Program-made: the position numbers and the translations under genes
Shown: one piece after another, positions 48,423-60,349 of the stretch
Position numbering within the stretch: the stretch's first letter is position 1
How the letters are laid out: every line of letters starts with the position of its first letter
DNA from: Coptis chinensis
Lineage: Eukaryota; Streptophyta; Magnoliopsida; Ranunculales; Ranunculaceae
DNA: 64,000 nucleotides
NCBI GenBank assembly: GCA_015680905.1
Contig: CM027377.1
Span: 35,984,501-36,048,500 of the forward strand
Direction of reading: 5' to 3'
Notes under the pieces: generated by a model
The model's input: the letters and a program-made list of their open reading frames with translations, nothing else
Database searches by the model: none
Told to the model about the DNA's origin: nothing

Positions 48423-49004
48423 TTGTCTCTCTCTAAATCTGCCACTCTTATTTCACTCTTCTTCCCAAATCTCAAGATCCGACCAATTCACCCAAAATTT
48501 ATAATTTTCAAAATTTCGGATTATTTCAAAATTAAAAACACCTTTTTCCAAAAAACTTTTAATTCGTTTGATTTGTTGTTTAATTAGCAACCTTGGTTAA
48601 GGTTTTTGTAATGGCGTGATTTTTGTTTAGGTGCTTGGTTCTTTTTTTGTACATAATTCCTTTCGCTATTTTAGTTCCAACAAAACAACCAACCTTGCTT
48701 TTGCTTTTGGAGCATCGTTACATCTCAATTACACCAGCCAGCAAGCGAGGAGAAGGGACAGTATCATTTGGCAATTCAACTACCGGTTGCATCAATTCAA
48801 ATTTAAACTTCTTTTGACTGTCTTTGTGGATAGAATTGATAGATATGTAATTACTATAGTGCACTTTAGGTTATGGTGCTTGCCTATTGGAACGTTTTAA
48901 TTGACACTTGGATTGTCATTATACCATAAAAACTTGAATTTTGATTTAATTTAGGTTGCTATGATTATAGTTATGATTGATACCCTCGTTTAAAGATGGC
49001 GACA

Positions 49005-49390
49005 ATTTCGGTGAACTCTGTCAGAGTTCGGTGAAGTAGCATATTCGGTGAACTCTGTCAGAGTTTCGAATTCTGTCAGAGTTCGGTGAAGTAGCATATT
49101 CGGTGAACTCTGTCAGAGTTTTGAACTCTGTCAAAGTTTTAACTAGCATATTCGGTGAACTCGCCGTCGATTCGTGAAGTAGCAAGTAGCATATTCGGTG
49201 AATTCTCTCTGCCGAGTTCGATTGAAAATAGCATATTCGGTGAACTCTGTCGAACTAGCATATTCGTGAACTAAGCATATTCGTGAACTCACAAAGTTTT
49301 AACTAGCATATTCGGTGAACTCTGTCAAAGTTCGGTGAACTAACATATTCGTGAACTCTCGTCGAGTTTTGAATTCTGTCGAATTTTGAT
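49005..49390 (+). repeat. Short-repeat cluster, left side of the H2A fragment
   Basis: About eight irregular units of AGCATATTCGGTGAACTC followed by TGTCAGAGTTC. Several contain the perfect palindrome AACTCTGTCAGAGTT. Confidence 0.8.
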
Positions 49391-49475
49391 GTTTAAGTTA
49401 TCTACACTATTTATGTACATTGGGATTTTTGTCCGTTTAAGTTATTTATATTTTTAAGTTTTTCGATTTATTGAA

Positions 49476-49612
49476 ATGGAGACGAGACATCAATCAATAT
49501 CGAAGAAGACGTAGTTGGGTCTTCGCCTACTAAAGCCCCCGCTCAATGCACGCAAACATTAGTCTTTGCTCCTTATATAGAAAATGAGGTTTTGTTGAGT
49601 TACTTTTTACAG
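49476..49612 (+). pseudogene. Trace of FAR1-type MULE transposase N-terminus
   Basis: One frame reads INIEEDVVGSSPTKAPA and APYIENEVLL, matching ISIDNDVVVGSSLNKSP and APFVGMVF of the MULE 1 transposase at about 1,560-1,650. It is followed by a CAG/GTAGAA donor-like site. Only this stub survives; there is no catalytic domain. Confidence 0.6.
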
Positions 49613-49717
49613 GTAGAATAATTGTTGCGACTTGGAGATTTCACATTATTTCACATGCCCATTTGTTACTTTGTAGAAAAAAAAAAAATTGTGTTTTGAA
49701 GAACGGTCATTTGTTGT

Positions 49718-49966
49718 AGGTACTTGAATTGGCTAGGAATGCGCTAGAGATAATAAGAAGAATAGGATTATTCCAAGGCATGTGTTGTTGGCGCTTAGGA
49801 ATGATGATGAATTGGGGAAATTGCTTGCCGATGTCACGATGGGGTGTTGCCTAATATTCATAATGTTTTGTTGCCAAAGAAGATTGATAAAGGTGGTGAG
49901 AAGATTCCTTTGCTTCTCGACCCTAAAAGGCGAAAAAGTCTCCTAAGAAATCTTGATTGGTGGATT
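49718..49966 (+). pseudogene. Captured histone H2A C-terminal fragment (SPKK tail)
   Basis: After an AG at about 49,720 the sequence encodes VLELARNA, then in the next frame [32 protein letters not shown] and, after another shift, [14 protein letters not shown], ending KSPKKS and TGA. This is the second half of histone H2A (alpha-2 helix to C-tail). The SPKK tail points to a plant H2A.W or SPKK-bearing H2A. A one-base loss after VLELARNA and a small deletion after ADVT break it, and the N-terminal half of the histone fold is missing, so it is not a working histone. It begins at what looks like an intron/exon junction, so genomic DNA was captured. It lies between two CTCTGTCAGAG clusters of MULE 2. 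Confidence 0.85.
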
Positions 49967-50159
49967 GGTGGTTTAGGTCTTATGGATAATGTTTAGTTTT
50001 TTTTTTTTTTGGTTGGATCGTCTTGTGTAATTGAAATGAACTTTAGTTTGACCTATAATATGAATGGATGAACTTTAATTGAAATTCTACTGATTAAATG
50101 AGAAGAATGGATGTTTCTATTAAAGGTGGTGAGAATGGATATTGCAGTGTCTATTGTTT

Positions 50160-50650
50160 GCCCTTCCTTGACCGAAATAAACTTTGACAGAAAAATAAAT
50201 TCTGACAGGAAAAACTCTGACAGATTAAATGATTTGTAAAAACCATGCCATTTCGTTCTTCAGGACTGCTGCAAGCATCTTTTCTCTCACCACTTCAGTG
50301 ATCATTTAGCACACCAAATAAACTCAGTGATCATTCTGACAGAAAAATAAACTCTGACAGAAATAAACTTTGATAGTGATCATGCAGTTCGAAATTTGGG
50401 CTATGTGACTTGCAACATCTTATTGATTCTCTAACAGAACTTGGTCTGATCAGTTTCTAGTCTCTATATTCTCTGACAGAACTTGCAACATCTTATTGAT
50501 TCTCTTACAGAACTTGTTCTGATCAGTTTTAGCTTATTGAGCTGGGCTTGGGCCGATCTCTGCAGTAAAAATAATTATGTATGCAGAGATACAAAACTTG
50601 CACCAAAACTTGCAGAGATACAAACACATCATACAAAACTCTGACAGCTA
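50160..50650 (-). repeat. Short-repeat cluster, right side of the H2A fragment
   Basis: About ten copies or near-copies of AACTCTGACAGA, opposite in orientation to the 49,005-49,390 cluster, running into sequence shared in reverse complement with MULE 1 (TGCAGAGATACAAACACATC). Confidence 0.75.
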
Positions 50651-52430
50651 AAACATTAACAAAATTAATAGTGTATTATATGCTACTTTAACCTTAATGC
50701 AGGCTGAATCTAGTTAAAACCAGAAGGAGCAAGTAAAACATTATAATTAATGAAGTGTAAAAAGTGTAGTAAAACATTATAATCAATAGGATACAATAGT
50801 GATTACTCTACTAAAAAGTTTACATCGGCAAGCTATAGTACACAAAGACAATATAATGATCTGGAAAATCAACAGGGTAGTAAGCTTCTTTCCATGTTAA
50901 CAGCCCATTCACATATAAAGGAATTCACTTCCTCTAGCCTTTCATCATGTGGACAATGACCTGCAATTATCGATTGTACAAGAAAATTGAGATCTCAAAG
51001 GGGAAACAACAAATCATCATAAATAGATCTTCGAAGAAGTGGTAGGGATACAATTACTGGTTAGTTTAGTAACAACAAGACATAACGATGTAGTAATTAA
51101 CTGGTTTATTGTTTAAGTGTAAGCATCAAGATTACCCCGCATCCAATCTCTCGATCTCAATCCCATTGCAACACTCCCTAAGTTCCGGCGGTTTTGACTT
51201 ACAACTTGTTATGGAAAAGACATGAAGTAGAAAAGAACAAGAAGAAAGGTGTAGATGGTAATCGACAAATCTTGGAGTGAAACATAAATCCAAACTAGCT
51301 ATGTCACCGTGGACACAACAACACAAAATGGATATCGGTTCGGAACTTTAAATATCGATATATTATAGCACCATCTTGAAATATCGGGACCTTGGCAAAA
51401 GTAAGGATATTGCCCAAGCATTTCAATCGATAAGCCAATCATCACTTCGTTCTCTCGCTCTGCAGACATACAAATTTCTATTAAAACCCTATACAATTAT
51501 AGCATCAAAGATAATAAAAACCATGACAAAGTTAGAATTGAAGCAACCTTACGGTAGGGTAGCAAAAATATAAGAGCATTTGTGTAAAAACAATAAAAAA
51601 AGATGTGCCAAAGCCTAAACCACTAAATTTGGAGGTGGTTTGATTTGGCACAAAGTTCCATCGTTCTAATTTGCTCTGCAAAGAAGGAACCAACAGTTCG
51701 AATACTGCAAAGAAGGACCATAGAAGAAATTTATTCAAAGAAGAAAAGTCTTCTCCTCACCCTTGTAATTGACATTAATCACAGGCTTTGTCGGCCTTTC
51801 AGCGTAACCTTGAATGACCACAATTTCATGTCACTCTGAACAGAGGCATCAGAAAACCTCATTCCAATCAACCTCTTTGTGTAAATTGAACATCTCTACA
51901 ACATAAACAAGAATCGACATGGATTAAAAATAACTAAGTCCGTTCATTGCGTTAGACAGAAATAATTAATCTAACGACCTCTAGCAAAAAAATAAATAAA
52001 CTAATAAAGTATACGATGATATAAAAGTAGAAATTGTATGTTAGAATACTTTAGGTGTACTTCTTAAAAAATTAACCTTTTGTTCTTCTTCCTTTTTTCC
52101 TTCTTTTTTAAATCGACTAGATTCAATCCACAGATTAATTGTGTTGCTAATAAAACTAATGAATTAAGCATTAATATACTAAAAAAATGTTCACAAAAAA
52201 AAAAACCCCCAAGATAATAAACAAATTAAACGCACCTGCAAGGTCATATGGATTATGCTTATAAACATTGATTTGTTTGATATTGTTGACGGGTAATGGT
52301 CGATTTTGATTTCTCCTAATGAGATACTCTTCAATGAGTTGGTCATCGCGTGGAGCGGAGAAGCTTGGTCATCGATAGAGAAGCTTGGTTTCTGGGGTGG
52401 AGAAGAAGAAGACCTTCCAAACCAATTTCG
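50650..52430. other. MULE 2 right interior, no recognised gene
   Basis: AT-rich. A - strand ORF at 52,191-52,433 (80 codons, MRNWFGRSSSSPPQ...) overlaps the right arm and is followed by a GT donor-like base pair. I cannot assign it to any family and do not call it a gene. Confidence 0.4.
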
Positions 52431-52598
52431 CATTTTTTCGTTTTTTCGATTTTGAAATACTGCAAAATTTTGAAATTTCGCGATTTTTGAGTGAATTAGA
52501 TCATCAGATCTTGAGGTGGGATCGGACGGCTGAGGAGAAGTGTGAGATAAGAGTGGCAGATATAGAGTGGCACTCTAGACAAACCGTATATATATATA

Positions 52599-52980
52599 GG
52601 GTAGGTTCCGTTTACAACACTTTTTATACAACGTTTTATACAATACCCCCCACCGGACCCTTCAAGATGTTTTAAGGGCTAATTTTTTGTGGATAAGATG
52701 TTCTCACCATGGATATGACCTCCATAAAAAATCGGGTCCTTTGAACATTTCTAAGTTTGCCAAAAAATGGTTACAAAATCGATATTTTTGAACCGTAGAT
52801 AAAAATTCATAGGTTGAGAGCAATTTTTCTCATCGTTAGGAGTTTTCAAATGAGTTGAATTTTTGTGGAGATGATCTCCATGGTGTGAATATCATATCTA
52901 CAAGGAATCAATGCTTAATTCATATTTTCAAGGAGTATTGTATAAAATGTTGTATAAAAAGTGTTGTAAACAGAACCTAC

Positions 52981-52983
<3 letters not shown>
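52599..52983. mobile_element. MITE with ~45 bp terminal inverted repeats, TA-rich target
   Basis: The left end GGGTAGGTTCCGTTTACAAC and the right end GTTGTAAACAGAACCTACCC are reverse complements, with further pairing of ACTTTTTATACAACGTTTTA. Inside, the two halves are also inverted copies (GGATATGACCTCC / GGAGATGATCTCC). TATATATA lies on both sides, so the exact duplication cannot be read. There is no coding content. Confidence 0.85.

Positions 52984-53034
<51 letters not shown>
52984..53034. repeat. (AT)n microsatellite
   Basis: A TA run of about 50 bp between two MITEs. Confidence 0.9.
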
Positions 53035-53036
<2 letters not shown>

Positions 53037-53065
53037 CCCGACTCCTAAAAAGACCTTAAATAAGT

Positions 53066-53400
53066 ACCAAATCTAAAACACCCACAACTTTACCTACAAA
53101 ATGATTTAAACCCTAATCTTTTGTGCATATGATATACTAAACATAAAGAACATCTCTACAAAAATTCAACTCGTTTGATATCCTCTAACTTAGATAAAAT
53201 TGTTTTCCACTTTTGAATATATATATAAAGGTCTAGAAATGTCTAGTTTTTGCAATCATCTTTTGCCAATGTTAAAAATTGTCAAATGAGTTGAATTTTT
53301 ATAGAGATGTTCTTTATGTTGGTTAGTAGATTATATGCACAAAAGATTAGATTTTAAATCATTTTATAGGTGAAGTTGTGGGTGTTTTAAATCATTTGGT
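53066..53400. mobile_element. Fold-back MITE, long inverted repeats
   Basis: ACCAAATCTAAAACACCCAC on the left pairs with GTGGGTGTTTTAAATCATTT on the right, and the pairing continues inward (AAAATGATTTAAACCCTAAT; CTTTTGTGCATATGAT) for about 150 bp per arm. It is flanked by AT-rich sequence. Confidence 0.75.
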
Positions 53401-53526
53401 ATATATATATAATAAAACAACTTGGTTTTTAAGCGCTTTGTGTGAAGCCTATATCCGACGGCTAAAAGTTTATATAATTAGTACATCGGACGATTAATAG
53501 TAGGTCCTTATTTTTTTTGGGATTTG

Positions 53527-53775
53527 TGTAGTTAGAGTTTCCTAATATCTATTAAATTCTTAATGTAATTCTTAGAAATATCTTTGAATTTAGAAAAAAA
53601 ATATAGGTAGACAACTTAAGGAAGACAGTTTAATTAGCGTATTAAACTTGAGATTTTCTTCCTCATATCTAATGTAATTCTTAGCAATATCCTTGAATTT
53701 AGGACAAAATCTAGGTAAACAACTTAAGGAACAGTTTAATTAGCGTATGAAACTTGAGATTTTCTTCCCATCAAT
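53527..53775. repeat. Two-copy tandem repeat of about 115 bp
   Basis: Repeated blocks are TAATGTAATTCTTAG, AATATCTTTGAATTTAG, GTAGACAACTTAAGGAA, TTTAATTAGCGTAT and AAACTTGAGATTTTCTTCC. Confidence 0.8.
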
Positions 53776-54250
53776 TAAGGATAAAAGTAGCTTTGAGATC
53801 CCATTTTTGAGGTAAAGTTAACCGCTTTTGATTCCCAAAATCTTTCCACACTTTTATTGAAGAAATGATACATGGCAACAATAGCAGATGGGTTTGGCAA
53901 AAAGAAGTCATCGCCTAAAATCTCTTGAGAACACATAAAACTTTTTAGTTTGCTTCAACTAATATATTGATTATTGAAGATTAAGCATGGTGTATAGTGT
54001 GTATTGAAGTTTTGTCTCATTCCGGTTCTCTTTCGTTTTCTGTTTTGATTAATCATATCAGTGAGTTTTATTGATTTTATTTTTCTACATGTAATTAATG
54101 GTCACTCTGCCTGCTAAGAACATTAGAGGCACATCTTCCATCAGTTTGGTGCTCAATCTTATTGAAGAAAACCATTACTATACTGTGTATTTTAACATTC
54201 GATATATAGTATATCTTACCCAATAATCTCCAACCGATATTGATTGACAG

Positions 54251-55347
54251 GTGTTAATGGGAGCTTCTGTACACTACGAAAGAAACATAGCTTTTCATCA
54301 CAAATTCACAGGTTGGGAATTCTTCTCTTTGTTGATTTTAGTTGTAATAAGTTCTTGGCATATTTACACAATTTATAGTTCACAAACTCAGTCATTTCTA
54401 GAGGTTGAAAAGGTGGATGTTTCTAATGCCGACTCAGAGTTGCATACCTTGGATGAGAAATAGGAACTTGGCATGCAATTTTCAATAAATGCAAAAGAAG
54501 CAACTGAAGCTCTTAACTCAACTGATGAATGTGCTTCATGGAGTGAGGCCAGATGGATCAAAATTTTGGAAGGAGACAGGTATTGAGGTACAACCTAATG
54601 GTGTTGTCTGCCGATGGACACTGACTAGGGGAGTCAATGCTAACAAAAGTGTTGAGTGGGAAGATAAATTTTGGGAGGCAGCAGACCAGTATGAATATAA
54701 GGAGCTTGGTTAGGAGAAATCCGGACGCGACGCAACTGGAAATATTTGGCGTGAATATTGGAAGGAGTCCATGGCGCAGGTTAGTATTGCAGCTTATTAG
54801 AACTTGATCAGTGTCTTTTTTAGGTCATATTCAGTATACTGAACATCTAATAGGAGTATATTATTGTAGATAATATTTTCCAATTGACGGTCTTACTTCC
54901 AGTGGTATCTATAGACATTTACTCACACTATGAAGCTATATGAGCAATGACTGGCTTTAGTCATCCAACCTGTCGCCTATAGTGCTAGATCATTTGCAGA
55001 TTAAGATTAGTAATTGAGAATTTCCAATCTTTATTATGAGTTGTGGCACAAATTTATATATTATTGTTTGCTGGTAACAACAAAGAAATACAAAGTTGAA
55101 TATCAAGTTTTACAATTTGGAATTGCTTTGTGTCTTATCTCGGTTAGAGCTTCAAACTGGTATCGATTTGCTTATTCTCTTGTACTATATATAAATAACA
55201 AGCTGCACTATCGGTTTTTCTATCTACATAGGATCTTGGAAGTGGCCTACTATATATGGAGAAAACTGCAGGGAGAATAATGGAATGGGTGACGAGTGGC
55301 ATGAGAAGTGGTGGGAACATTATGATCTCTCCGCCAAATCGAGAACA
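54251..55347 (+). pseudogene. LESV: LESV-like fragment (LIKE EARLY STARVATION family), decayed
   Basis: A plastid starch-metabolism protein fragment. One exon-like block (about 54,510-54,779) encodes GVRPDGSKFWKETGIEVQPN, GVVCRWTLTRGV and KSVEWEDKFWEAADQYEYKE, then a stop (TAG) before EKSGRDATGNIWREYWKES and a GTTAGT donor. A second (55,232 to about 55,347, after an ACATAG acceptor) encodes MEKTAG and, in another frame, GDEWHEKWWEHYD. These Trp-rich motifs match what I remember of LESV (At3g55760), which acts on starch at granules. The upstream block (54,251-54,488) is open in a different frame and ends near SELHTLDEK; it may be an earlier exon. A stop, frame shifts and loss of the C-terminal Trp-rich half show it is nonfunctional. 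Confidence 0.65.
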
Positions 55348-55599
55348 TTACTATACATTCGTATTGTAAAAATGTCATTCAAGTTAGATCAATTATGTAC
55401 GATTATTTGGAAACATATATAATTTTTTATCACCTCCACGAAGACTAGATGTGATTTTTAGTGTTGACACGCTGAGTGTGAAAGGCATCCATAATGACTT
55501 AAGTGCATGAGCTTAACGGGTTAAATTCTAGTAACATAAACTATGTGGCGGCTGAGATTTAATCTCATGCCCCTCAAGATTAGTACTCTAAAAAAAAAG

Positions 55600-55795
55600 A
55601 AATTCTATATTGAATCAAACACTTACTAGATATAATCAAACTCAAAAAAGAAATTATATCGTCTTCTATATATATAATCAAACACTTACTGCCGGATTGA
55701 ATCAAACACTTACTAGATTAGTATTCTCAAAAAAGAAATTCTATCATCTTCTATATATAGAATCAAACACGTACTGAATTAATTGTGTTTCAGTA
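55600..55795. repeat. Short tandem duplication
   Basis: Two copies of a ~92 bp unit (CTCAAAAAAGAAATT, CGTCTTCTATATATA, AATCAAACACTTACTG). Confidence 0.7.
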
Positions 55796-55820
55796 AAAGA
55801 CTTTTGTTAGACATAGACAG

Positions 55821-56781
55821 TAGGGGTGGGCAATGGGCTGGGTCGGGCTAGCCCGGCCCTAAACATTTAAAGCCTTTCAGTTACTAGCCCGGCCCTAAAG
55901 TCCCCATAGGGCCGGGTCGGGCCGGGTCATAAGTCTAAATTTCAAGCCCTGACCCTACCCTAAGCCCTCTTTAACAGTTTAGGGCCGGGTCGGGCTGGGC
56001 CTATATATTTTCTTCTTTTTACTGCATCAGTTTTAAAACTCATTTATATTACAAAAAAATTTCAAAGATTTGCAAACTCAAAGTCCCACCACTTTGAAAT
56101 TTGAATAACAACCAATCTAGTAATAATTCTTGATAAGTCCATCAATTTAAAATGCATATCTACAATCTAATAAAATGAAGTACATAGAGACTCATATTTA
56201 TATTTTAAAATTACAGTTAAAATGCACAAGACACATTTTGGAATGAGCTTTCACTGACATAAATCCGTTATTTCTTGTACTCAAATCTCACCAAAATTAC
56301 ATTTAACATTGAAGAATACAAAGACAAATAAGAGTATGGAATGAGTTTTACTTGGCCTATTTTTCATTAGGCTAGTGCCCGTGCTCATTATTGTTCTTGG
56401 CGACTAGGTTAGACGGGGAGTTGTGAGGTGTACGTGAGTTGTGAGATAGAAACAATTAGGTTTACAAATTTTTATGATATAAGACAAGTTATTAGAAGTA
56501 TTCATACGGTAATTGATAAATTATAAAGGACAGTGTTATTTTAATTGAAAATATGTAACAAGGAGTTGGATAGTTTTAGTTGTGTATTTTATAGTGAAAT
56601 TATAACTAGGGCTTGGTTAGGGGCTTAGTTAGGGTCGGGCCTATGTTTGAACCTTAGCCCTCGACCACCTTTAGAAGACATTAGGGCGGTCGGCCCCCGC
56701 CCTAAACTCTGTGAGGGCTTTAGTTGTAAGGGCTTTATAGGGCTTAGGATCGGGTCGGTCAGGGCCAAATTCCCACCCCTA
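55821..56781. mobile_element. Non-autonomous hAT element
   Basis: A 961 bp element with inverted ends TAGGGGTGGGCAATGGGC and, on the right, the complement ending CCCACCCCTA. It is flanked by 8 bp direct repeats with one mismatch (ATAGACAG 55,813-55,820; ATAAACAG 56,782-56,789), the hAT target-site size. The arms are GC-rich with repeated GGGCCGGGTCGGGC-type words, while the centre is AT-rich and noncoding. Confidence 0.88.
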
Positions 56782-58119
56782 ATAAACAGTGTAGAACTAC
56801 TTGAACTCCTTTTTCTAGGATAATTGGGCTATCCATTCTTTATAAATTGCAAGGAGGATAGGTGGCTCGGTGCTCATGGTTTTCGCTCGGCTGCTGTTGC
56901 TTGCTTGGGAGCTATTTTGTTTGGATATCATTTAGGGTATGAAACTGTTATATGAATGCATATAAAATTTATAGTTCCTAATTAATTCCTAACTCTTTAA
57001 TATTATTATTTTATTGAGAATATAAGATCCATCCTCCATAACGATTGTTTTCATGTCTTACTAACACACTTTGATATGTTAGCCCTTTCTTTGCAGGTGG
57101 TGAATGGTGCACTCGAAAGTACCTTGCTAATGATCTTGAAATAACCGAGAACACTTGTGTTGCAAGGTATGCACTTGAATTAAATTTTTCTAAACTCGTA
57201 AGTCGACCATTAACTCATCATCAGCCATTAGAGTAAGACGTTGTACGCAGTTAACTCGTGTTCAAAATAGAAAATCGGAATCATATGAGTATTATGTCTA
57301 AAAAGGGTTTATGTATTCAAAAAAATTCTTTAGCAACACACAAAATGAACGAAACTTGTGAACACAATGACGTGGCACTCATTAGGCAGGGGGGTGCGTG
57401 TGTATTTCTCAAAGAAGTACTTTTAAATCAAGGTCTCTCTCTTGCCCGCCATTTTGTTCACAAATTAGGTTCAAAGTGTGTGTTGCAGTAGAAACACTCT
57501 TATGTATTGCAATTTTAGCCTCAAACAATTATTGGCCATTTATGCTTTAGTCACTATTGTGACAAGAAAATGGACCTTGTTTGCCCCGGCCACCAATAAT
57601 CAGAAAATTATCGGAAATAATTTGTTTAAATTATATAAAACAAAGTGACGGCTGTCCCAAGGCCGGGAATTATGCTAAAAGTATTGAAGAACCCAACTCC
57701 TCTCTCACACTCAACTGCTCAACACTTTAATAGACAAGAAATTAGACCAGGTTAGTTGATTTTCTTCTTTTTGATTCTTCGATTTTTTTTTTATTTCTCT
57801 GTACATCAAATTCATTTTCAATTTGAACTACGTTCTAGTCGTAATTATTGATAAATTTGGGTGAGCTTGAGGAAGTTTAACTTACATATTTAATGATTGC
57901 ACTGATGGATGTTTCTGGAATTGGGATTAATTAGATTTCCATTTGAAGTAGTTCTAGGGTTCTTCCCAACTTTCTGGAACTTAAGTTACTCAAAGATTCA
58001 CAATGTTATGTTCAAACAATGAAAGCTTCAATCCTAGATGGGCTAACTAAATTTAATTCAAGACACGTGAATGTATTTGTTTCCTTGACAAGTTTCTTTT
58101 TTAAACACTACCGTGTAAT

Positions 58120-59935
58120 GCGGTGACTCTTCACTTGCTAAAGCCTTGGCTTAACTAGTGAAATTTATTTCTTTTTAATTCCAAAGTTTAATATGGAAAG
58201 TCCGTGATCTTTAATCATACACAAGTCAACAAGTTGACCTCTACCGCCTCTTCTAGCTTACATAAAAATTTAAATTCATTATATTTATAAGCCTCTCTTT
58301 TGTGCGACTCTTCCCCTAAGCTTGAATTCCTTATCGGTTAGTGAGGATTACATAGAGGGTGAGAAATTGACCGCCCATATGGATATATAGGGGTCATGAA
58401 TGAAATTGTCTTTACAATTGGTATATTCATAAGGTAATTTACTTATTAACATTTATTTTAATGGATAAAACTTAGGGCTATCATCATGCATATCTGTATG
58501 AGGCAGTCGTGCTTACTGTGTATATATTATGTACATAGAATATCGTATGTTGTATATATATATATATATATAGTGGTGAGGGGGAGGCTGTCTAAGGATT
58601 GGTATTGTGTATAAGAGTTTGCTCCCTTGTTCATATAGTGTTCCTGCTTCCTAGTTTGCTATATGTGAAGGTGAAGGTGATAGGCCCATCAAATTAAGCA
58701 TCTATCTCATGGTCATTTGTGTAATGAGATTAAGAGTGTTGGTTTGTTGATGTTTATCATGGATGCAAGGTTTTAGCATTGTGTTGTAATTGGTTTCAAA
58801 TTTGTGTGAAGTAGTTTGAGAATGATTAAGTTTCTTTAGTTTGCATTATTTATGTTGTGTTAAGCAGTTTGAAATTTGTTCATGGGTTGTTATGCCATAG
58901 ATTACGAAAGGGCTGATTGTATACTTTTAGCCAATGTGGGCTTATTAAGTTCAAATTGCATAAACCTTGTAGAGCACGTGTGTTTGTGTTGATTTGATCA
59001 ATTTCGAATAGAAGGTATTGATTGGCAAAACTTTTAGACAAATGAGAATTGAAGTGGGGTTTCTTCATATACTTTCTAGTGTTCCCCTTTTTTTTTTCTT
59101 AGGTGTTGCCATAAATTAGATTTACTAGAATTTCAATTGTGTGATGGGCTTCAAACACACTGCTAGATGCCAAGAAAAACATGATTCCTTATCACTTTGA
59201 GTCAGTTCACACTTTCACATTTTCTCTCCATTTGACCCATCTCTTTTTAACACAACCCTACCCAAATGGGATACCACCCATTACCAAAGACCACCATTCC
59301 CTTACTACCAAAAGAGTACTTTGCTCTTTTTTATTTTTCCATTTTTGGGTTATTAAGGCTAAAAAAATAATACCTATTACTTTTTCCATATAAATCAGAT
59401 ATATATGCCATATAAAGAAGAAAAAATGCAATTCCACTTATTATCTCAACAAATCCGAAAAGAAAACTATGATACAAGAAAAAGGATGAGATCAAGTTAC
59501 ACGCAGTTAGTTTTTTTTTTTGGCTTCTAGCAGAGTGTTTCCCGAGCCTATTACATAGGTGATTGGCTCGCTTAGCTAGCATTCCTCGAGAATAAGCACC
59601 CTACTTTTGCCCTTGGTTTAATTAGCATTCCTCGAGAATAAGCACCCTACTCTTGGTAACTGCGGTGTGCCTCTTCACTTGCTAAAGCCTTGGCTTAATT
59701 AGGGATTTGTTTCATGCACAAGCAGCTTCCATTTCTTTTTATTAGGAATGTAGATCATCCTTTATTGATATGAAAAATGAATTATAAAGGGAACAAGAAA
59801 ATAAGAATCATAGAACTCAATAAATGAAACTAGTGAAATTTATTACTTTTGAATTCCAAAGCTTAATATGGAAAGTTCAAGGCTTTAATCATACACAAGG
59901 CAACAAGTTGACCTCTACAAGTTGTTAGAAAATCT
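58120..59935. repeat. Internal direct duplication
   Basis: About 58,125-58,250 recurs at about 59,672-59,930 (CTCTTCACTTGCTAAAGCCT, TGGCTTAA; TTTAATATGGAAAGT; TTTAATCATACACAAG; CAACAAGTTGACCTCTAC), the second copy having an insertion. A CTCGAGAATAAGCACCCTAC phrase occurs at about 59,583, 59,630 and 60,340. Confidence 0.65.
58552..58572. repeat. Short (AT)n run
   Basis: About ten TA units. Confidence 0.8.
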
Positions 59936-60349
59936 ACATTTTGTAAATGATTTTCTTGGAAGTCAACAATAATGATTTTTACGAGAACTCTACTACATAT
60001 TTCCTTTGGATATACCGTTGGTTTCATATGGATGGATATAATGATATTAGAGGCATGTGGTCTCCATTATTATATTTTTGGCATCCATGAGGAGCGAGCA
60101 TAAAATAAGTTATCTCATTCCATCGAAGTTACAAAACTAACATCCTTTTCTAGCTGCCAAAGGACATTCATAATATCTTCCATTAGTAGACATTATTATT
60201 TACTGTGATTAATTAGTGTAGGAACCTAATCTTCAATCGATGTTATAGGCAATATTAATGTTCAAGAGTCAAGCGTATATTTACTAGTTTTAAGTTTGTT
60301 GGGACGTCCCGGACTTGAAAATCTTCCCGCTTATGGACGTCGAGAATAA

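Larger units (their letters stand above)
48170..52590. mobile_element. MULE 2: gutted, gene-capturing Mutator-like element
   Basis: The right arm (about 52,430-52,590) is the inverted counterpart of two left arms (48,182-48,370 and 48,425-48,560). They share GAGTGCCAC, CTGCCACTCTTAT, TGATGATCTAATTCAC and TTATTTCAAAA-like blocks. The interior has a trace of the FAR1 transposase N-terminus, an H2A fragment and two clusters of the CTCTGTCAGAG motif. Sequence at about 50,180-50,650 is the reverse complement of MULE 1 interior (about 7,740-8,000), showing common descent. The two left arms suggest nesting or a rearranged end. Confidence 0.65.

Noticed and set aside
52191-52433. - strand ORF of 80 codons in the MULE 2 right arm
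   Set aside because: Overlaps the inverted repeat, unidentified product, incomplete; could be a captured exon but unsupported.
57258-57491. + strand ORF after the second pGlcT-like exon
   Set aside because: Intron sequence with no transporter motif; it continues in neither frame from the exon.
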